Source of the DNA: Diplonema papillatum
Lineage: Eukaryota; Euglenozoa; Diplonemea; Diplonemida; Diplonemidae
Direction: 5' to 3'
Length of the DNA: 64,000 nucleotides
NCBI GenBank assembly: GCA_030068145.1
Contig: JAPJBO010000282.1
Coordinates: 124,001 to 188,000, forward strand
Part shown: positions 20,645-32,544 of the stretch, piece by piece
Numbering within the stretch: position 1 is the first letter of the stretch
Layout: the number at the start of each line of letters is the position of its first letter
Position numbers and translations under genes: made by a program
The notes under the pieces: model-generated
Seen by the model: only the letters and a program-made list of their open reading frames with translations
Databases searched by the model: none
What the model was told of the DNA's origin: nothing

Positions 20645-21319
20645 TCACTCGACGTCCATGCCTGACTCGAAGCGCTCCATCGCAGCTTCGAAACAATCCG
20701 CGGACTCGTCCAAGAATTCGGCCATCACGTTCAAGCCCGCGCACATGAGGTCCGGAGGATACGCTTTTGCGGTGACTTCCATGACCATCTCGTCCTCCAA
20801 GGGGTGTGGGATTGAGTACCCGCACTGGAGGACTGTAGGGTTCTGGATCATGAAGTGCCGCAGCGCGTTTCCGAGCGTATTACCCTCTTTTTTGATGGTG
20901 AAAGTCGCGGACTGGTGACCCTCCGAATGCTGCAGAACATCGACCTTGATCTTCGCGTTCGGGTTTGTCCCGTAAATGCCCCACTCTTCCTCGTCTCCGT
21001 CCTCCTTCTTACCCGACTCGTCGCGGAGGTGGTCTGCCGCATCCTGCAACGTCCCGCTTGAAATCAGCATGATCGTGCACCCCGGGGTCACTTGCTCTTC
21101 CGCAAGCGTTCGCCCGTCTTCAATCCGAGTCGACTCGCCTCCCTTTTCCAACATCAGCACCTGGTCCACCCGCCGCCAGTTCCGCAGCGTTTCGCCGATT
21201 TTGTGCTTGAGAACCTCTACGCGGTCGCTCGGCAAGAGGCCATCGATGACGACCTTCTGGCCCTGGCCGCTCGACTGGTCGATGATGGTTACCTGCATCA
21301 TTTTCTCGGTCCCAGCCAT
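20645..21319 (-). CDS. RNA polymerase I/III subunit RPAC2 (AC19) with N-terminal ubiquitin-like domain
   Basis: Complete single-exon ORF, 224 residues from ATG 21319. The C-terminal half (about 123-215) is the AC19/RPAC2 Rpb11-type dimerisation fold shared by RNA polymerases I and III: FTIKKEGNTLGNALRHFMIQ followed by NPTVLQCGYSIPHP is the family signature. RPAC2 pairs with RPAC1 (AC40) and nucleates polymerase assembly. The N-terminal half (about 7-88, MMQVTIIDQSSGQGQKVVID ... TIMLISSG) reads as a ubiquitin-like beta-grasp domain, joined by an acidic linker (about 92-122). Typical RPAC2 is only about 105-150 residues. No di-glycine follows the Ubl, so processing as in ubiquitin-ribosomal fusions is not indicated. 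No intron separates the domains. Confidence 0.93.
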   Translation of the reverse strand: MAGTEKMMQVTIIDQSSGQGQKVVIDGLLPSDRVEVLKHKIGETLRNWRRVDQVLMLEKGGESTRIEDGRTLAEEQVTPGCTIMLISSGTLQDAADHLRDESGKKEDGDEEEWGIYGTNPNAKIKVDVLQHSEGHQSATFTIKKEGNTLGNALRHFMIQNPTVLQCGYSIPHPLEDEMVMEVTAKAYPPDLMCAGLNVMAEFLDESADCFEAAMERFESGMDVE

Positions 21320-24300
21320 TCACCTTTCCCCCCTTCGCTGCAGATATTTTAAGGTGGTGCGCAGTGATCCCTGGCCACCGGGACTACGTTATGCATAAAG
21401 AAGCCAAGGGAGTCGGCGTTCGTTCGCTCGCACCGGATAAAATGGCGGATACTTCCGCCCCCTACCCGGAGGTCAAATACAAAGATGAGACGTGCCAATG
21501 CCCCTTTTTTGCGCCCCGGCTGTAAAATTGCTCGGCCTTACTTTTCGGTAGCCTTTGTTACTTGGGTCGAATACAAGAGGTACCTGTTGCATTCGGCGTG
21601 CCGATCCTGCAATTTTCCCGAGGGAATAGTGGAGTTGCAGGTCTTGACAAAGATAGATGGAAAAAAGAAGGTGTTTTTATTCTTCGCTTTTTCTCACGAA
21701 CAGGGGTCGGTCCTGCTTTTGGCTTTGTAGGTTCTCCCGACTCCCCTATTCGTGGTCAGCACAAACTCAAGAGGTCTAGTCAACTATTCCCTGCAGTATT
21801 GGCATACTTTCAAAAAAAAAAAATAATAGAAAAAAGTACCGCAAACCCGGAACCCGCGGGAACCCCCTTCTTCTTGGAAGACGCACGTAATTTGTGGTCC
21901 CCGGGTCTATTTTTCACGGTTCTCTTCATCGGAGCTGCACGCGAGTGCCTTTTACTTGAGTCATGTTGCAAAATGACCCCCTCTGTGTGGTGGGGCACGG
22001 GAAGAGAGACATTGCTCGGACTTCGGGGGTCGGAGAGCCTGGTCTAGAGCGCAACGACGTTCGCGCGGTTTCGGCAGGAGACGAGCGACAAAAGGAGAAG
22101 CGCCGGACGAATTTGCTTTGGAAATGCTGCGGTCAGCGTGACATCTCGCAATTTATTGAGAACCGCAGTACAGGTACTGCAGCGCCGGAAGACGAATTGG
22201 TCATGTTCGGTGGTGGGTACCTTTAACGGACAGACGGAATCGTCTGTGGAACCTGTGCCGTGTGCCGCAGGAGCAACGGCACTACCTGTGCGTGCCAAGT
22301 GACTCTATGGCATAAGTGAGAGGTGACACGCACACACTGGAAGGTCACCTCTTCTTTGAAGTTCCGCTGCAGCAGCATCCGAACGTCTGCATATGCGCGC
22401 GCATTGCACGCCGCAACACACAAGGCTCACGGAACGACGAACCGAGGATCGGAAAGCTAGCGACAGGTGGCATGGTGGCATGCGACGCAGTGTACGCTGC
22501 ATGGAATCGAAGTGCCACTCCTTGTTTGCATACAAGGTAACCCAACACCACGCTATCGCTGTCCGAAGTCGCTAGCATCTTCCATGGAATCCGCTTCGTC
22601 GTACGCCACTTGCGCCGCCATCGTGAGGCAGAAGCACGCGAAGCCAATTCGGAGAGGGTACCTCTTCTTGCCAGGGGTCGCTACCTTCGCAATCCGTGCT
22701 TCTCTGTGAGGTTGAGAGTAACCGCATTCTCGCGCACCTTTTTTTTTGCTGACGATCAACGGGAATGCGTTACATTCCACCGGGGGTCTACTCTGGGCAT
22801 CTTGCCAAAAACAAACAAAAAAATGGGATCTCGAGTAAATTTCTCGCTCATTTCCTACCAACAGGCACTAACCTGTCCAAGTTCCGGCCTGGCCTGTGCA
22901 CCGTACCTCAATGCTCACTACAGCGCGCAATCCTGCGAGTCTCCGGTGCAAAAATCCTAGGAGAGCTCGATAAGTCGGGGACATACCGCTGATGCGTGGC
23001 GTCGCTCTTTAGGTAGAACCACGAAGCCGGGGCCACAACGCAAGTCAGCAGAAATGGAAGGTTGCGGGGTGGCCTCCACTCCTGTTGCCACGGTTTCCGC
23101 GCGATTGCGCGCGGCGGATGCGACGGTTCGCCGTTGGTTTCGACCATTTCGCAACCGCACCCTCCCCCTTGATACAGAACGTGAGGTTGTACAACACTTC
23201 TCCAATCGAGCCTGGGGCTCGTCTAAGCTGCAGTCCCCTGTCACACGAGCTACCCAAGGAGGCCATCGTAGTGTCCGCGTCACAGTCGCAATCTTCAGCC
23301 AGACACCTGGTGCCGGTGGATCCACGGGTACTAAAAGAGCTTCGTTCCAGGGGTTGACCAAACACCCCGGTTCGGACCCTCAACCTCTCAAGAGAAAAGT
23401 CGAAGAACTCGATGCGAGCAAAGCGTCTGTCGCGAGGTAATTATTTGGGTCCCTTCGGACGAACCGCGAACGTGACGCGATCAGAGGATCCGGGTCAGTT
23501 CCGACGAAAGCCGAACTGAAAAACGCGAAGGACGGGGTTTGTCAGTGAGAAGGCGAGCTCTTCGATGAAGAAGACCAACAGCCAGCCAGGCATCAGGCCC
23601 GCAAAGACACGGACACAACCCTCAAAAAAAGTGGTCAACATTTTCCATTCGGATCTGTGTATTGTGTCTGGGACCGTCAAGGACAAACGTGATCAACATC
23701 CTTCCAATGCACAACGCGAACTAGTTGTGAGTATCTGGAGTCTATCCGCCTGGCGAGCAAACAAAAAAGACAGGCGCTTCGTTTTGTTTGTGCGTGCCGG
23801 TTGATCGTTTTCCCACTTCTATTTACCCTGAGTATATGCAGGCAAGGAATTCTGATCAACCACCAAAACACGCTGTCTACGTCTTTTTAGCCTGCACAAT
23901 ACATTGAAGGGCAACCCGCACGATTGCTAGTACTAAAAAGAAAAAGAAAGAGAAACATGGGTTTTGAACCGCGTGTATCCGAGACACACCTGCTCCCCTT
24001 CTGGCTTTTGTGATTAACAACGAAGGCGAGGTGAAGAACGCGACATTCCACAAAGGCACAAAAAAGGAGAAAAGGTGAAAGAAAAACAAGAATGAACAAG
24101 CATATAAAACTTTGAAAAGAACGCGGGTGTGTCCGGGTGTTCGAGCGTGTTTTTTTTTGGGCGAGCCCGCGTATGCCGGCGTGTGTGCAATCGTGTTTGT
24201 TGCTCTGTGTGGTGCAACAGCAACAACATGCCAAACACAGGGCCCTGTACAGACCAGGGAAACTAGTTTGGCCGACCTGACGTCGGAGGCCCACAGCTTT

Positions 24301-27300
24301 CGCACTTGCATTGTCTCTGGGAAAGGTAAACGCGGTGGCGATGTCCATGAGAATACATGCAGGTGGGAGGGGGAGAGGCCCACTGCTAAAGCTTCCCACG
24401 ACTAACCCCGCCCCTGAGACGCCGTGGATCAAGCTTGGCCCAACGCTGACTGTGGAGGTCCACCCTTCACTTGTTTTGATGTGTTCTTCCTCGATTTCCC
24501 TCACTCGAAAACACCCAACCACGACTCTTCTGCATCCGAGGTGGGTGTGTGCGTATGCGGGACAAGTGTGGACTCTGTAGCACGGCCGCAGGGCGAACCC
24601 CCCCAAGACGTACCCTCGAAGAGGGGTCGCAAAGCGATTCAAATCGGGGCACCTCACGTTTAGCCACGAAGAGGCAGTCACCTGAGTGAATCGGGAGCGG
24701 ACTGCGGGCTGGCACCTTCTCTAACGAACCGTTCTGCTGCTAGCGGTTCACACACCTCGCAGGGGCGAAGGCCGAGGGGAAAAAAACGATGGTTCGTTTT
24801 CGGGTCGGAAGCAAGAATCACCGAAGAACCGCTTGAAGGTGAACAGTCGAAACGCGCCTGTTTCTCCCTTTCAGGCATGAACGGGGGGTAACCCACGAGC
24901 GAGCAGCAAGATTTGGGGATGCGTTTAGGATCCCAACCAGTGCTCCTTTCATCCGAAATCATCAGTCGAGACGTCCTTCACGGTGCGGTGGGTTCAGAGC
25001 ACAAAAAAAATCTACTTTACTGTGCACAGAAACAAGAATTTAGAGGAAGACAAAAAGAAAGCAACATCACAAAACAAAGAGAATGAAACTAAGAACAACT
25101 CGAGCAAGACTGGGGGCACCGCAACGAGGACTCTTTCGGATTGTGAACTTTGCTAGATCTTGCTACAACTTGTTGCAACCTGGCGTCACCTGTTGACCCA
25201 TGACGAAAGCGTGGCAAATACGTGACTCACGTAACGTGTGATAGCCATTGGCGAGTCAACGAACCCTACGGTTTCTCGGTGTTTCTCACGAAGGGCGCAC
25301 CACGTACTATATCATGTCATACGCTCGACAACTACATCTACTAGTCATAGTATGACAAGTAGATGTCGTTTGACACGTTAACATGCGGGAAGGTCTCTAT
25401 ATCTCACATCAATTGGCAAAGTGTCGTAATGACTTGGTACAGAAAACAGCACACTTGCGTAGGGGAATATAGAAAGGCATGTGGGGGGGTAGGGGGCGGG
25501 CCGGTTAATAAAAAACAGTGTTTTGGGGAGCTTCCGGGCTCCGGGCTGGTGTCAGTCCCTTATTAACCAGCAGATTGCGACACTGAGGTGCAGCTCGTCC
25601 GCCAGGGCGGTGGTCACTTACAGTGCATCGAGTCGGATTCTCGTCTAAACTCGTATTCGAATTCTCGTCAAATGTCTCGTATTTTCGTGGCAAACTCGTC
25701 TAAACTCGTCCAAACTCGTATTGACGAGTACAGGTGGATCACTGTTTTGGGCATCTTGTGTTGCTTTCCTTGACCACGACATCGGTGTATTCCAAGACCT
25801 CTGCTCCCTAACTGCCGCGCTCCGCGGTGGATACGAGTGGTTACGGTGATTAGATGATGGCCGACCGCCCAGAGGGAAACTCCTAGGCTGCCTCTCGTTG
25901 GTCGTCGCGGCGGTAAACGGCTTACGCGTGCCGGAACAGGTGTTCCGCAACATTCTTCTGTTTTTAAAACTGCTTCAGGAATTCGTCTCTCTGTGCGCGC
26001 ATGGTGGTCTGTGCCAAATGGAAAACAAGTTCGGACAACCCAAGTCAAATTTTGGGCACAAGCCCGAAGATTTGACCGGTACAAAGTATGTCCGGTCCAA
26101 CACATTTTCCATTTACGCACTTGCATTCAAGGTGAACAAGAAGATTAGGCGAACAATCCGCCGAGAGAAGAAAAAAAGAAGTCTACAGAGGGGAAAACCG
26201 AAACTTCGGTATTTTCGTCCTTCACTCGTTTTGCTTTGCTCCTTGGTTCCGACTGTTAAGCAGAGATGGCTTTTCGCTGGCGGAGCAGTTGGGGGGGGGG
26301 GGCTGCTCTACTGGGGGGGATTGCAACGTGTTGGAGTGGTAAGGTTATGTGTGTGTTCAACACCGCACTGGTCCTGTCTGCACCGAGTCCTTTGAAGCCA
26401 CGGGCACACAATGCGGGCCATCATCAGCGCGGAAGGCGAGTGTCTGCAGACAGGACAGCGGTAGGCGGCTGTTCGTAGCCAGGACCCTCCCATGCTCCGA
26501 GGGCACAGGAACATTTCCGGAGTTGGGGCTTGCACTGATAAACGAAGCAACGGACGATCACACGAGTACAGATGTACTAATAAGAAAAAATTGTCTCGAG
26601 GAGGACGCTGTAACCGTGAGCAATCATCTGAAAACACCTCATATAAACGCAACAGCAGCAAAATTTCTGGGACCAAACCGAATGTCAGCTATTTGTGTTG
26701 ATGTGCATTCGTTAATCCACGATCAAGCGGATGCTGCGGCAATGTTTACGGCCAGGGGACAAGCGCCGAAGGTCGGGAATCATTTTTGGTTGATGCGAGC
26801 CCATGATTGAAAAGTACAGGCCACGAGCACCCGGGCCGGGCCGCGTTTGGCAGGGGGGAACCCGTGCCGAACTCGCAGCAACAAAATGAGAAAGCGAGAT
26901 GAGCGCGCGTCTCTTCGGCTTTGTTGACTGCGTGCGTCGTCGGGTTTCCCGGCGAGGAGGCGGGGAGTGCTGAACTGGGTCAATGAAGAGCCGGTTGAGA
27001 CGTGGGGCGTCTGCTGGTAGAGACAGCGACCAGCTCGTGAAAGTGCCGTGCAGATCACCAGCACCAGACATTTCTAAGCCCTAGCGAGAGCAGATTCCTG
27101 TTTGCGTTGTGCGTTTTGCCGAAGTGACCAACGAAAAAGGGCAGGCAACGATCGAAAAGCCGCTTCAGCGAGCTTTAGCTCTTCTCAATGGCTCAGAAGA
27201 AGAGGGGATGCAAACTAGCCGCCGGAAAGGCGTGTCCCTACAAAAAAAATCGTCTCCGACCAGAATGCGCATTTCTTTTTTCATTCGTTGCCAACGGGTC

Positions 27301-27541
27301 CCGCCGTCATAAGTGAGGGACACACGTGGGCGGTCCACGTAGGCTCATCCTTCCATTCTAGAGAGTTCCCTGATAACAAAAGGGGGCAAACGGTGGGGCC
27401 TGCGTTTGTCAGTTTTTGCTTACCCCTCGCTTTTGGCGAGTGGATATGAGGAGTTCGCTCAGAAACGTAAGGATTCCAACTTGCTGCCAGCAAACTTGCT
27501 AGGTGTGTGTTTGTGTGAACACGAGCGAACGGAAAACGCAC
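21320..27541. other. Gene-poor, repeat-rich 6.2-kb region
   Basis: No convincing gene on either strand. The largest ORFs (23887-24681 minus, 25668-26126 minus, 26349-26810 plus) overlap each other and lack recognisable domains. Contents: homopolymers (A near 21812, T near 24152, G near 26291), an AAACTCGT-rich stretch at about 25640-25730, a dispersed repeat at about 23774-23866 shared in inverse with 55736-55816, and another at 26509-26570 shared with 31478-31540. A short hairpin (CTACATCTACT/AGTAGATGT) lies at about 25333-25370. The 3' end of the SRPK-like gene should fall in its right part. Confidence 0.5.
25640..25730. repeat. Short AAACTCGT-type direct repeats
   Basis: The octamer AAACTCGT, with variants such as TTCTCGT and TGTCTCGT, recurs about six times in 90 bp. 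Simple degenerate direct repeats; no function is evident. Confidence 0.6.
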
Positions 27542-30500
27542 CTTGATTGCTTCTAGGTGAGTGGGGAAGAACAGGGATCGGAGCTTTCGGCGGTCGACAA
27601 GCTCCTCGCGGCGGAGGATGGCGTAGTCGGCGCGCTGCCGCAAGTCGAGGATGACGAAGTCCTTGGCGGCGCGCGAGCTGCTCATGGCGAAGCCAGGTTT
27701 GGAGAGGGACGCGTCGTGGTGCACGGTTGCCGACGAGTACTTCGACCCCGAGAGGCCGGCCAGCAGGTCGCGCACGCCGGCGGGCGACTTGGTGCGGGGC
27801 GGCGTGGATACCACGGAGTCGACCGCGCCGTAAAACGGCGAAGGCGACGGCGCCTCGAGCGCAGCGGTGGCTTGGTCTACTTCTTCATACGTGACGCTCT
27901 CTTCGTCGGTGTCGTCGTCGCCGCGGGCGAACTGGCTGAACTTCGAGAATCCGAAGCTGGCCATGCGCTGCCGGCCTTCGTGCGTAAGAGGGACGTCGTC
28001 GTCCTCTTCGACCTTCAGCCACGGGTGCTGCAAAATCGTCAACGCGCTCGCCCGCTCCGACGGGCTGTACTCGAGCATCGGGAGGAGGAACGCCATCAAC
28101 TTTCGAGTCTGTCGCAAGTGGATCGTTTTACTTTCCTTTGCTCGGTGCCATTTGACTCGCGGGATTAAGCGATCCACAGTTGCATTGTAGCTGGCTCTGC
28201 CTGCTGTCTTGGGAAGGCGTTGCAAGAATGAGAAAAAACCGTACACCGCGAGCGTAGGAGAAAGTAGAAAGGGAAACTAGAGTTTTCGTTGACCGCACTA
28301 CCCTGAGCCCAAATCCTGGACGTGGTTTCAGGTGGCAAATTTGGCAAATGATCATGATCAGAAGGTCCTACTTGGGCGGTTCAGTTTCCTCACACATTGC
28401 ATGTGGCTAAAACAAATGTTGCAAATGGAATGGTACGTGTGCAATTTCTGATCCCTACCGCACTGCTCTGACGAGAAGTGCCAAGACAGAGGCAAGTAAG
28501 AACACGGTTCATAACTTAACTTCTTTCACCCACCAACACCCTAAGGCTGTGCAGTTCTCTTTTTTGGCCTGTGGTGCATCGACCCTCGGTGAACATGTGA
28601 AAGAAATTGACGGAACGAACGCTGAAATCGCTGAAGTCACGCACCTGTTCTTGCGTCGCGCCGGTCCGCTCGATGAAGACCTCCTCGAACTCGTTCTGCG
28701 GCACGGGCCCGGGGATGAAATCGCCGTTTTCGTCGAAGTACTGCCCGCAGTGCCACCCGCCACCCGTCCTCATGCTCAGCGGAAGAGGACCGAGCGTCTC
28801 CATGAAAAGGACGACGTGCTGCACGTTTTGGGGCAGCGGGCCGTCGACAGCCTTCGGGTTGAACAGGAAGCAGCCCGTCAGCAGCTCGTAGCACGTGCAA
28901 GCGACGCTCCAGACGTCGATCGCCACGTCCGGCGAGTAACCGAGGACGACTTCGGGCGCGCGGTACTCGAGTGTCTGCATGTGGTGGACTGTTTTGTCCT
29001 CCTCGACCCACTTCGAGCTGCCGAAGTCGGACACTTTGCAGCTGTAGGTGCGGTCCATGAACTCAGCGAGGGTGAGGTCGTCCGGTTTACGAAGGGTCCC
29101 TGCTAGGAGCTGCTTCGTGAGTTCCGGGTCGCTTTGCCCGTTGGCGTCGAGCGTTTGGATCAATACGTTCTCGGGTTTGATGTCCGCGTGCGCGAGTCCC
29201 ATGCTGTGCAAGAAGGCGAGACCTTCAACCATATGCTTGATTAGGGTCTTCACGATGCACGGCGACGCGCCTGCAAACTCGTGCGCGGTCAACAGCTTCA
29301 GGATATCCGGCCCAACGGCCTCTAACGCCATCGTCGGGTGTGTTCCGTTGGGGCCCTCGATTTCAAAGTAGTCCGACATCCGCACCAGCCGCTGCGCGCA
29401 CTGCTTGAGCACTTCGATCTCCGTCTTCTCGTAGTGCGCGTTCGTTTTCTGCAAGACGTCAACCTCGAACTCCGACATGTCGTGGAAGGACCGCGCCGCC
29501 TTTCCGACCTTCAACGCCACCGGCCGGCCGCCGGTGAGGTCCTTCGCGAGCCAAACGGTCGAAAAATTGCCCCAGCCGAGCTTTCGTGTGACTTCGTACC
29601 GCTCGTTGTAAACGTCCGCCACCGACACCCTGTGGTAGCCTCCGACACAATAGGAGCTCTCGTCCTCGTCGTCCTCCGCATTAAACGTGTGGTCCTCCTT
29701 GCGCTGCGACGCGATGTGCTCGTAGTGCCGAGCTACATGTGAAGCCAGGAGGTACTCATTCGCGTTGTACAACTCCGCGAGCATGTCCCGCGTGATTCCC
29801 TTCGAAGGATCCGCATCCACCACGCTGCAGCACTGCTCCCACGAATCGAACCAGCCGAAATCCTCCAGCCACATGGCCCCCGACTCCGCGTCCCAGTACC
29901 CCTTTTCGTCGAAATCATAGCTGCGGAAGATGACGTCCAACAGCGACTCCAACCGGGCGTAGTCCCGCTCTGCCAGAGCACCGATTTCGGGGTCAAGTTC
30001 GCCGGTCCCCCCACTCGCGTCGTCGAGGGTGGTCCAATGCCGTTCGAGTGACCCGGCCCCTCGGTACCACTCGTTCATAGTCTCCAAGTCGAGACCTGTC
30101 ATGGGGTTCACCTCGGCTTCCTTGCAGGTGTGCTCCCAGTCGGAGAGGTCGCACTCCTGCCCTTCGGTGACCGACATCCACTTGTTGGTCTCGGTGATGC
30201 ACCAGAGCCCGTCCTTGTTCGAGTCGAAGATTTCAAAGATCTTCTTCACCTTCTCGACGTCGATATCCTCCCCGTCCCCGCGAGGCGGCGGCGGCGGGAC
30301 GTCGTTGGTGAGCGACAGCCGGGCCGCGGCGTCCTTCGGCTTTGCGGAAGACTTGCTGCTGCTCAGCTCGTCGTCGTTCGAGAGGAACGACGCGCCGCCG
30401 TGGATCGACGCCCCTGCCGCCGCTTCGATGATCCGCAGGTGCACCGGGAAGAATTCGCGGCGGAGGACCCGTCGCCCTTCGAGCTCTTCGAGCTGCATCG

Positions 30501-30546
30501 CAGCGCGCTTGGTGCGCTCCTCCAACGCGAGGCTGACCATCGTCAT
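27542..30546 (-). CDS. SRPK-like serine/threonine kinase with N-terminal EF-hand-like region; 3' end unresolved
   Basis: Exon 1 is 30546-28645 (634 codons) and exon 2 is 28108-27542 (189 codons); the 536-bp intron is CAG|GTGCGT ... CGACAG|ACT, phase 0. Two degenerate EF-hand-like loops lie at about 108-120 and 209-222. The kinase domain starts at about 318: glycine loop GWGNFSTVW (324-332), ATP-binding Lys 346, catalytic HADIKPEN (Asp 455; the Arg of HRD is Ala, as in the SRPK HTD form), and DFG 507-509. The large gap between lobes and the last helix in exon 2 (FLLPMLEYSPSERASA ... LQHPWL) are SRPK-like. SRPKs phosphorylate Arg-Ser splicing factors. A short motif is repeated at both ends (RREFFPVHLRII and RSLFFPTHLEAI). 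Exon 2 ends at AAG|GTGCGT; the terminal exon was not found. Confidence 0.88.
28109..28644 (-). other. Intron in SRPK-like kinase gene
   Basis: 536 bp, donor GTGCGT, acceptor TTGCGACAG. Its removal joins the kinase C-lobe in frame (GATQEQ then TRKLMAFLLPM), as in SRPK proteins. GC is visibly lower than in the exons. Confidence 0.8.
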
Positions 30547-30633
30547 TCTCTCCCCCCCCCCCAACGGAACGCGTCGCCCGGCCTGGCCGCGTCCGGCCCT
30601 GTCGCCGCCCGCACGCAAAACGTGGGTGTGCTG

Positions 30634-30659
30634 CCCCCCCCCCCCCCCCCCCCCCCCCC
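30634..30659. repeat. C26 homopolymer upstream of kinase gene
   Basis: Uninterrupted run of 26 C on the plus strand (G on the gene strand), about 90 bp upstream of the kinase ATG. A G tract this long could form quadruplex structures and is prone to length change or assembly error. Confidence 0.9.
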
Positions 30660-30752
30660 GCTGCCCTCCGTCCCTACGCCACCGCTTCCCCTCTGTTTCG
30701 GTACACCCGGATCGAGACGTCCAGACCCGCTTCGCTCGCGGCCGGAAACCCC

Positions 30753-30764
30753 CTTAGTTTAATG
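30753..30764 (-). promoter_or_regulatory. CATTAAACTAAG motif upstream of kinase gene
   Basis: Exact 12-mer on the gene strand, about 207 bp upstream of the kinase ATG. Related sequences lie upstream of the genes starting at 41628, 47562 and 59823. The role is unknown (promoter element or splice acceptor). Confidence 0.4.
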
Positions 30765-32544
30765 AAAGTGCGAAGCAAAAGAGAGAGAGAAGAGAGAGAG
30801 AGAGAGAGCAGGAAAGCCCCCCTTCTTTTTCTCTTTTCTTCGTGTCCCCTCGTGCGAGGGGGGGATCCGCGTGGGGGGGCGGGAGGTCGCAGCTGAGGGT
30901 TTTTCTTTGCCCCCCTTCCTCCACTCCGTCCCACCTGTATTGCAGAATTGCACGAGACGACCCCATTGTTCGCGCGAAGAAGTTGGAGGTGGTAACGGGG
31001 TAGCCTCTTCTCTCGCTCACGGCGGCTATATCGGGGGGCGGCATGCAAGGCGGTTCATGCTCGTCGCCGTCTGCTGGGTACGTTGGCTCGCCGGTAACTC
31101 CCTACCGATGTAACAAGCGCTCCTTCGTTCAAATTTAAATCGGTCACAAAATTTTAAAACGCTCTCGCCTTGGCGCCAGCATCCCGGCAAGCATCATCTT
31201 TTCAGCAGAACGGGGAGAACGTTTGGACCATGTTTCCTTAATAGGACGACCGCTTTCTTTGCCGAAGCTACTCGTTTGACGAGACCAATCGGGGAAGGGG
31301 GGGGAGAAAGCGAGCTAGAAAAAGAGTCGGAAAGAGAGGTGATACAACTGCAGGCACGCTGCACGCGCTGTCGAGGAGGGGGGGTGTGGCCGGTGCCTGA
31401 GAGTTCTAACATATCCATTACTTCTGCCCGCGGATGATATTCCTAAACCGCTGGAGAGCAAGGTCGTCGGTTCGAGCGAACATTTCTGGAGCTGGGGCTT
31501 GCACACAAACGAAGTGACGGACGGTCAGCATCAACTGACCAACGATGATGAATCCACACGTTTCATGGTGGTTATTTCCGTTCTTCGCGTAACCAAAAAG
31601 GGGGTTTTCTTATAGTTGCACGTCTTCGTTGGCTTCGTTTTCTTCGTCATGTGCAACCGTTGTTTCCGGAAATGTTCCCTTCCCACTACAAAAGTACTAT
31701 TGAACAACGGTTGAACCCCCCTTTTTTTTCAGGACAGGGACTAGGGTTCTGTTCGCGCGCTCTTCCGGTGGATGGCGCGTGATTTATTTCCGGCTTGTTA
31801 CCCTACACGGTGGTGTAGAAGCTGGCGTTGAAAAGCGGTAAATGTACATTTACTACGTTTCGGGTGGAGGATTTTCGGGGGTGACTCGGGCACACCCTCT
31901 ACAACACCTGCTGCTAAGGCTGGACTCAGCCGTGAATTTCTTTTACGGGTTACTTCCATCCATTCCCCTTTGCGGCCAAGGGGGCGGCCGTTCTTGGAGA
32001 CACTAGGACCTCATGCAACCAGCGACCTTCTTCTTCTTCTTCGGTGAACTACCTCACCCCACTGTCTACATACATAATGCCCTGTCAGGATCATCATGTC
32101 GACACCCGTCTCTCTCTCTCTCTCTTCGTGTGTTTTTTTTTGATTTGAAGCTCTATTTAATTTATTTCTGAGCGCTGGGGCATTGCCTAATAACCCGCAG
32201 CAATCATCGTCTAATCGGCAAAGGTGGCATCCGGTCGTTTCCCTGAACGCCTAGCTGGCGACAGGATACGCTTTGTTGTGTGGTTGATTGTTTGTGAGGA
32301 AAGGAACGGCAGCATGGTTCATGCACTTGAGTGTGGGGGGGGTACGGCTGGAGGGAACTTCATCCTGGGCAAGGTTTCGGCTGATGATCTAAGGACAAAG
32401 GCCTCCTGCTGCCGACTGCTGAGGCAAACAGCCGTGTGCAATTGGTTTGGGGGACAAACAAATCCCTCAGCGTACCCGAACAAACTTATTCTAGATAAAC
32501 CTCTATTGAGGTATGACGAAACGCGATGGGGTGGTTTACTTCAA

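Larger units (their letters stand above)
30547..32544. other. Region between ADP-ribosyltransferase and kinase genes
   Basis: No credible gene in 2 kb. It holds the kinase upstream region with a C26 tract and a CATTAAACTAAG motif, a GA-rich tract (about 30781-30811), a dispersed repeat copy (31478-31540), a TCTC run near 32108-32126, and the 3' flank of the ADP-ribosyltransferase gene. Confidence 0.5.

Noticed and set aside
23054-23440. Overlapping ORFs on both strands (128 and 134 residues)
   Set aside because: Three overlapping frames are equally open and none has recognisable motifs, so coding potential cannot be assigned.
23887-24681. 264-residue minus ORF
   Set aside because: Overlaps other ORFs of similar size, low-complexity Cys/Phe-rich ends, no domain; probably chance.
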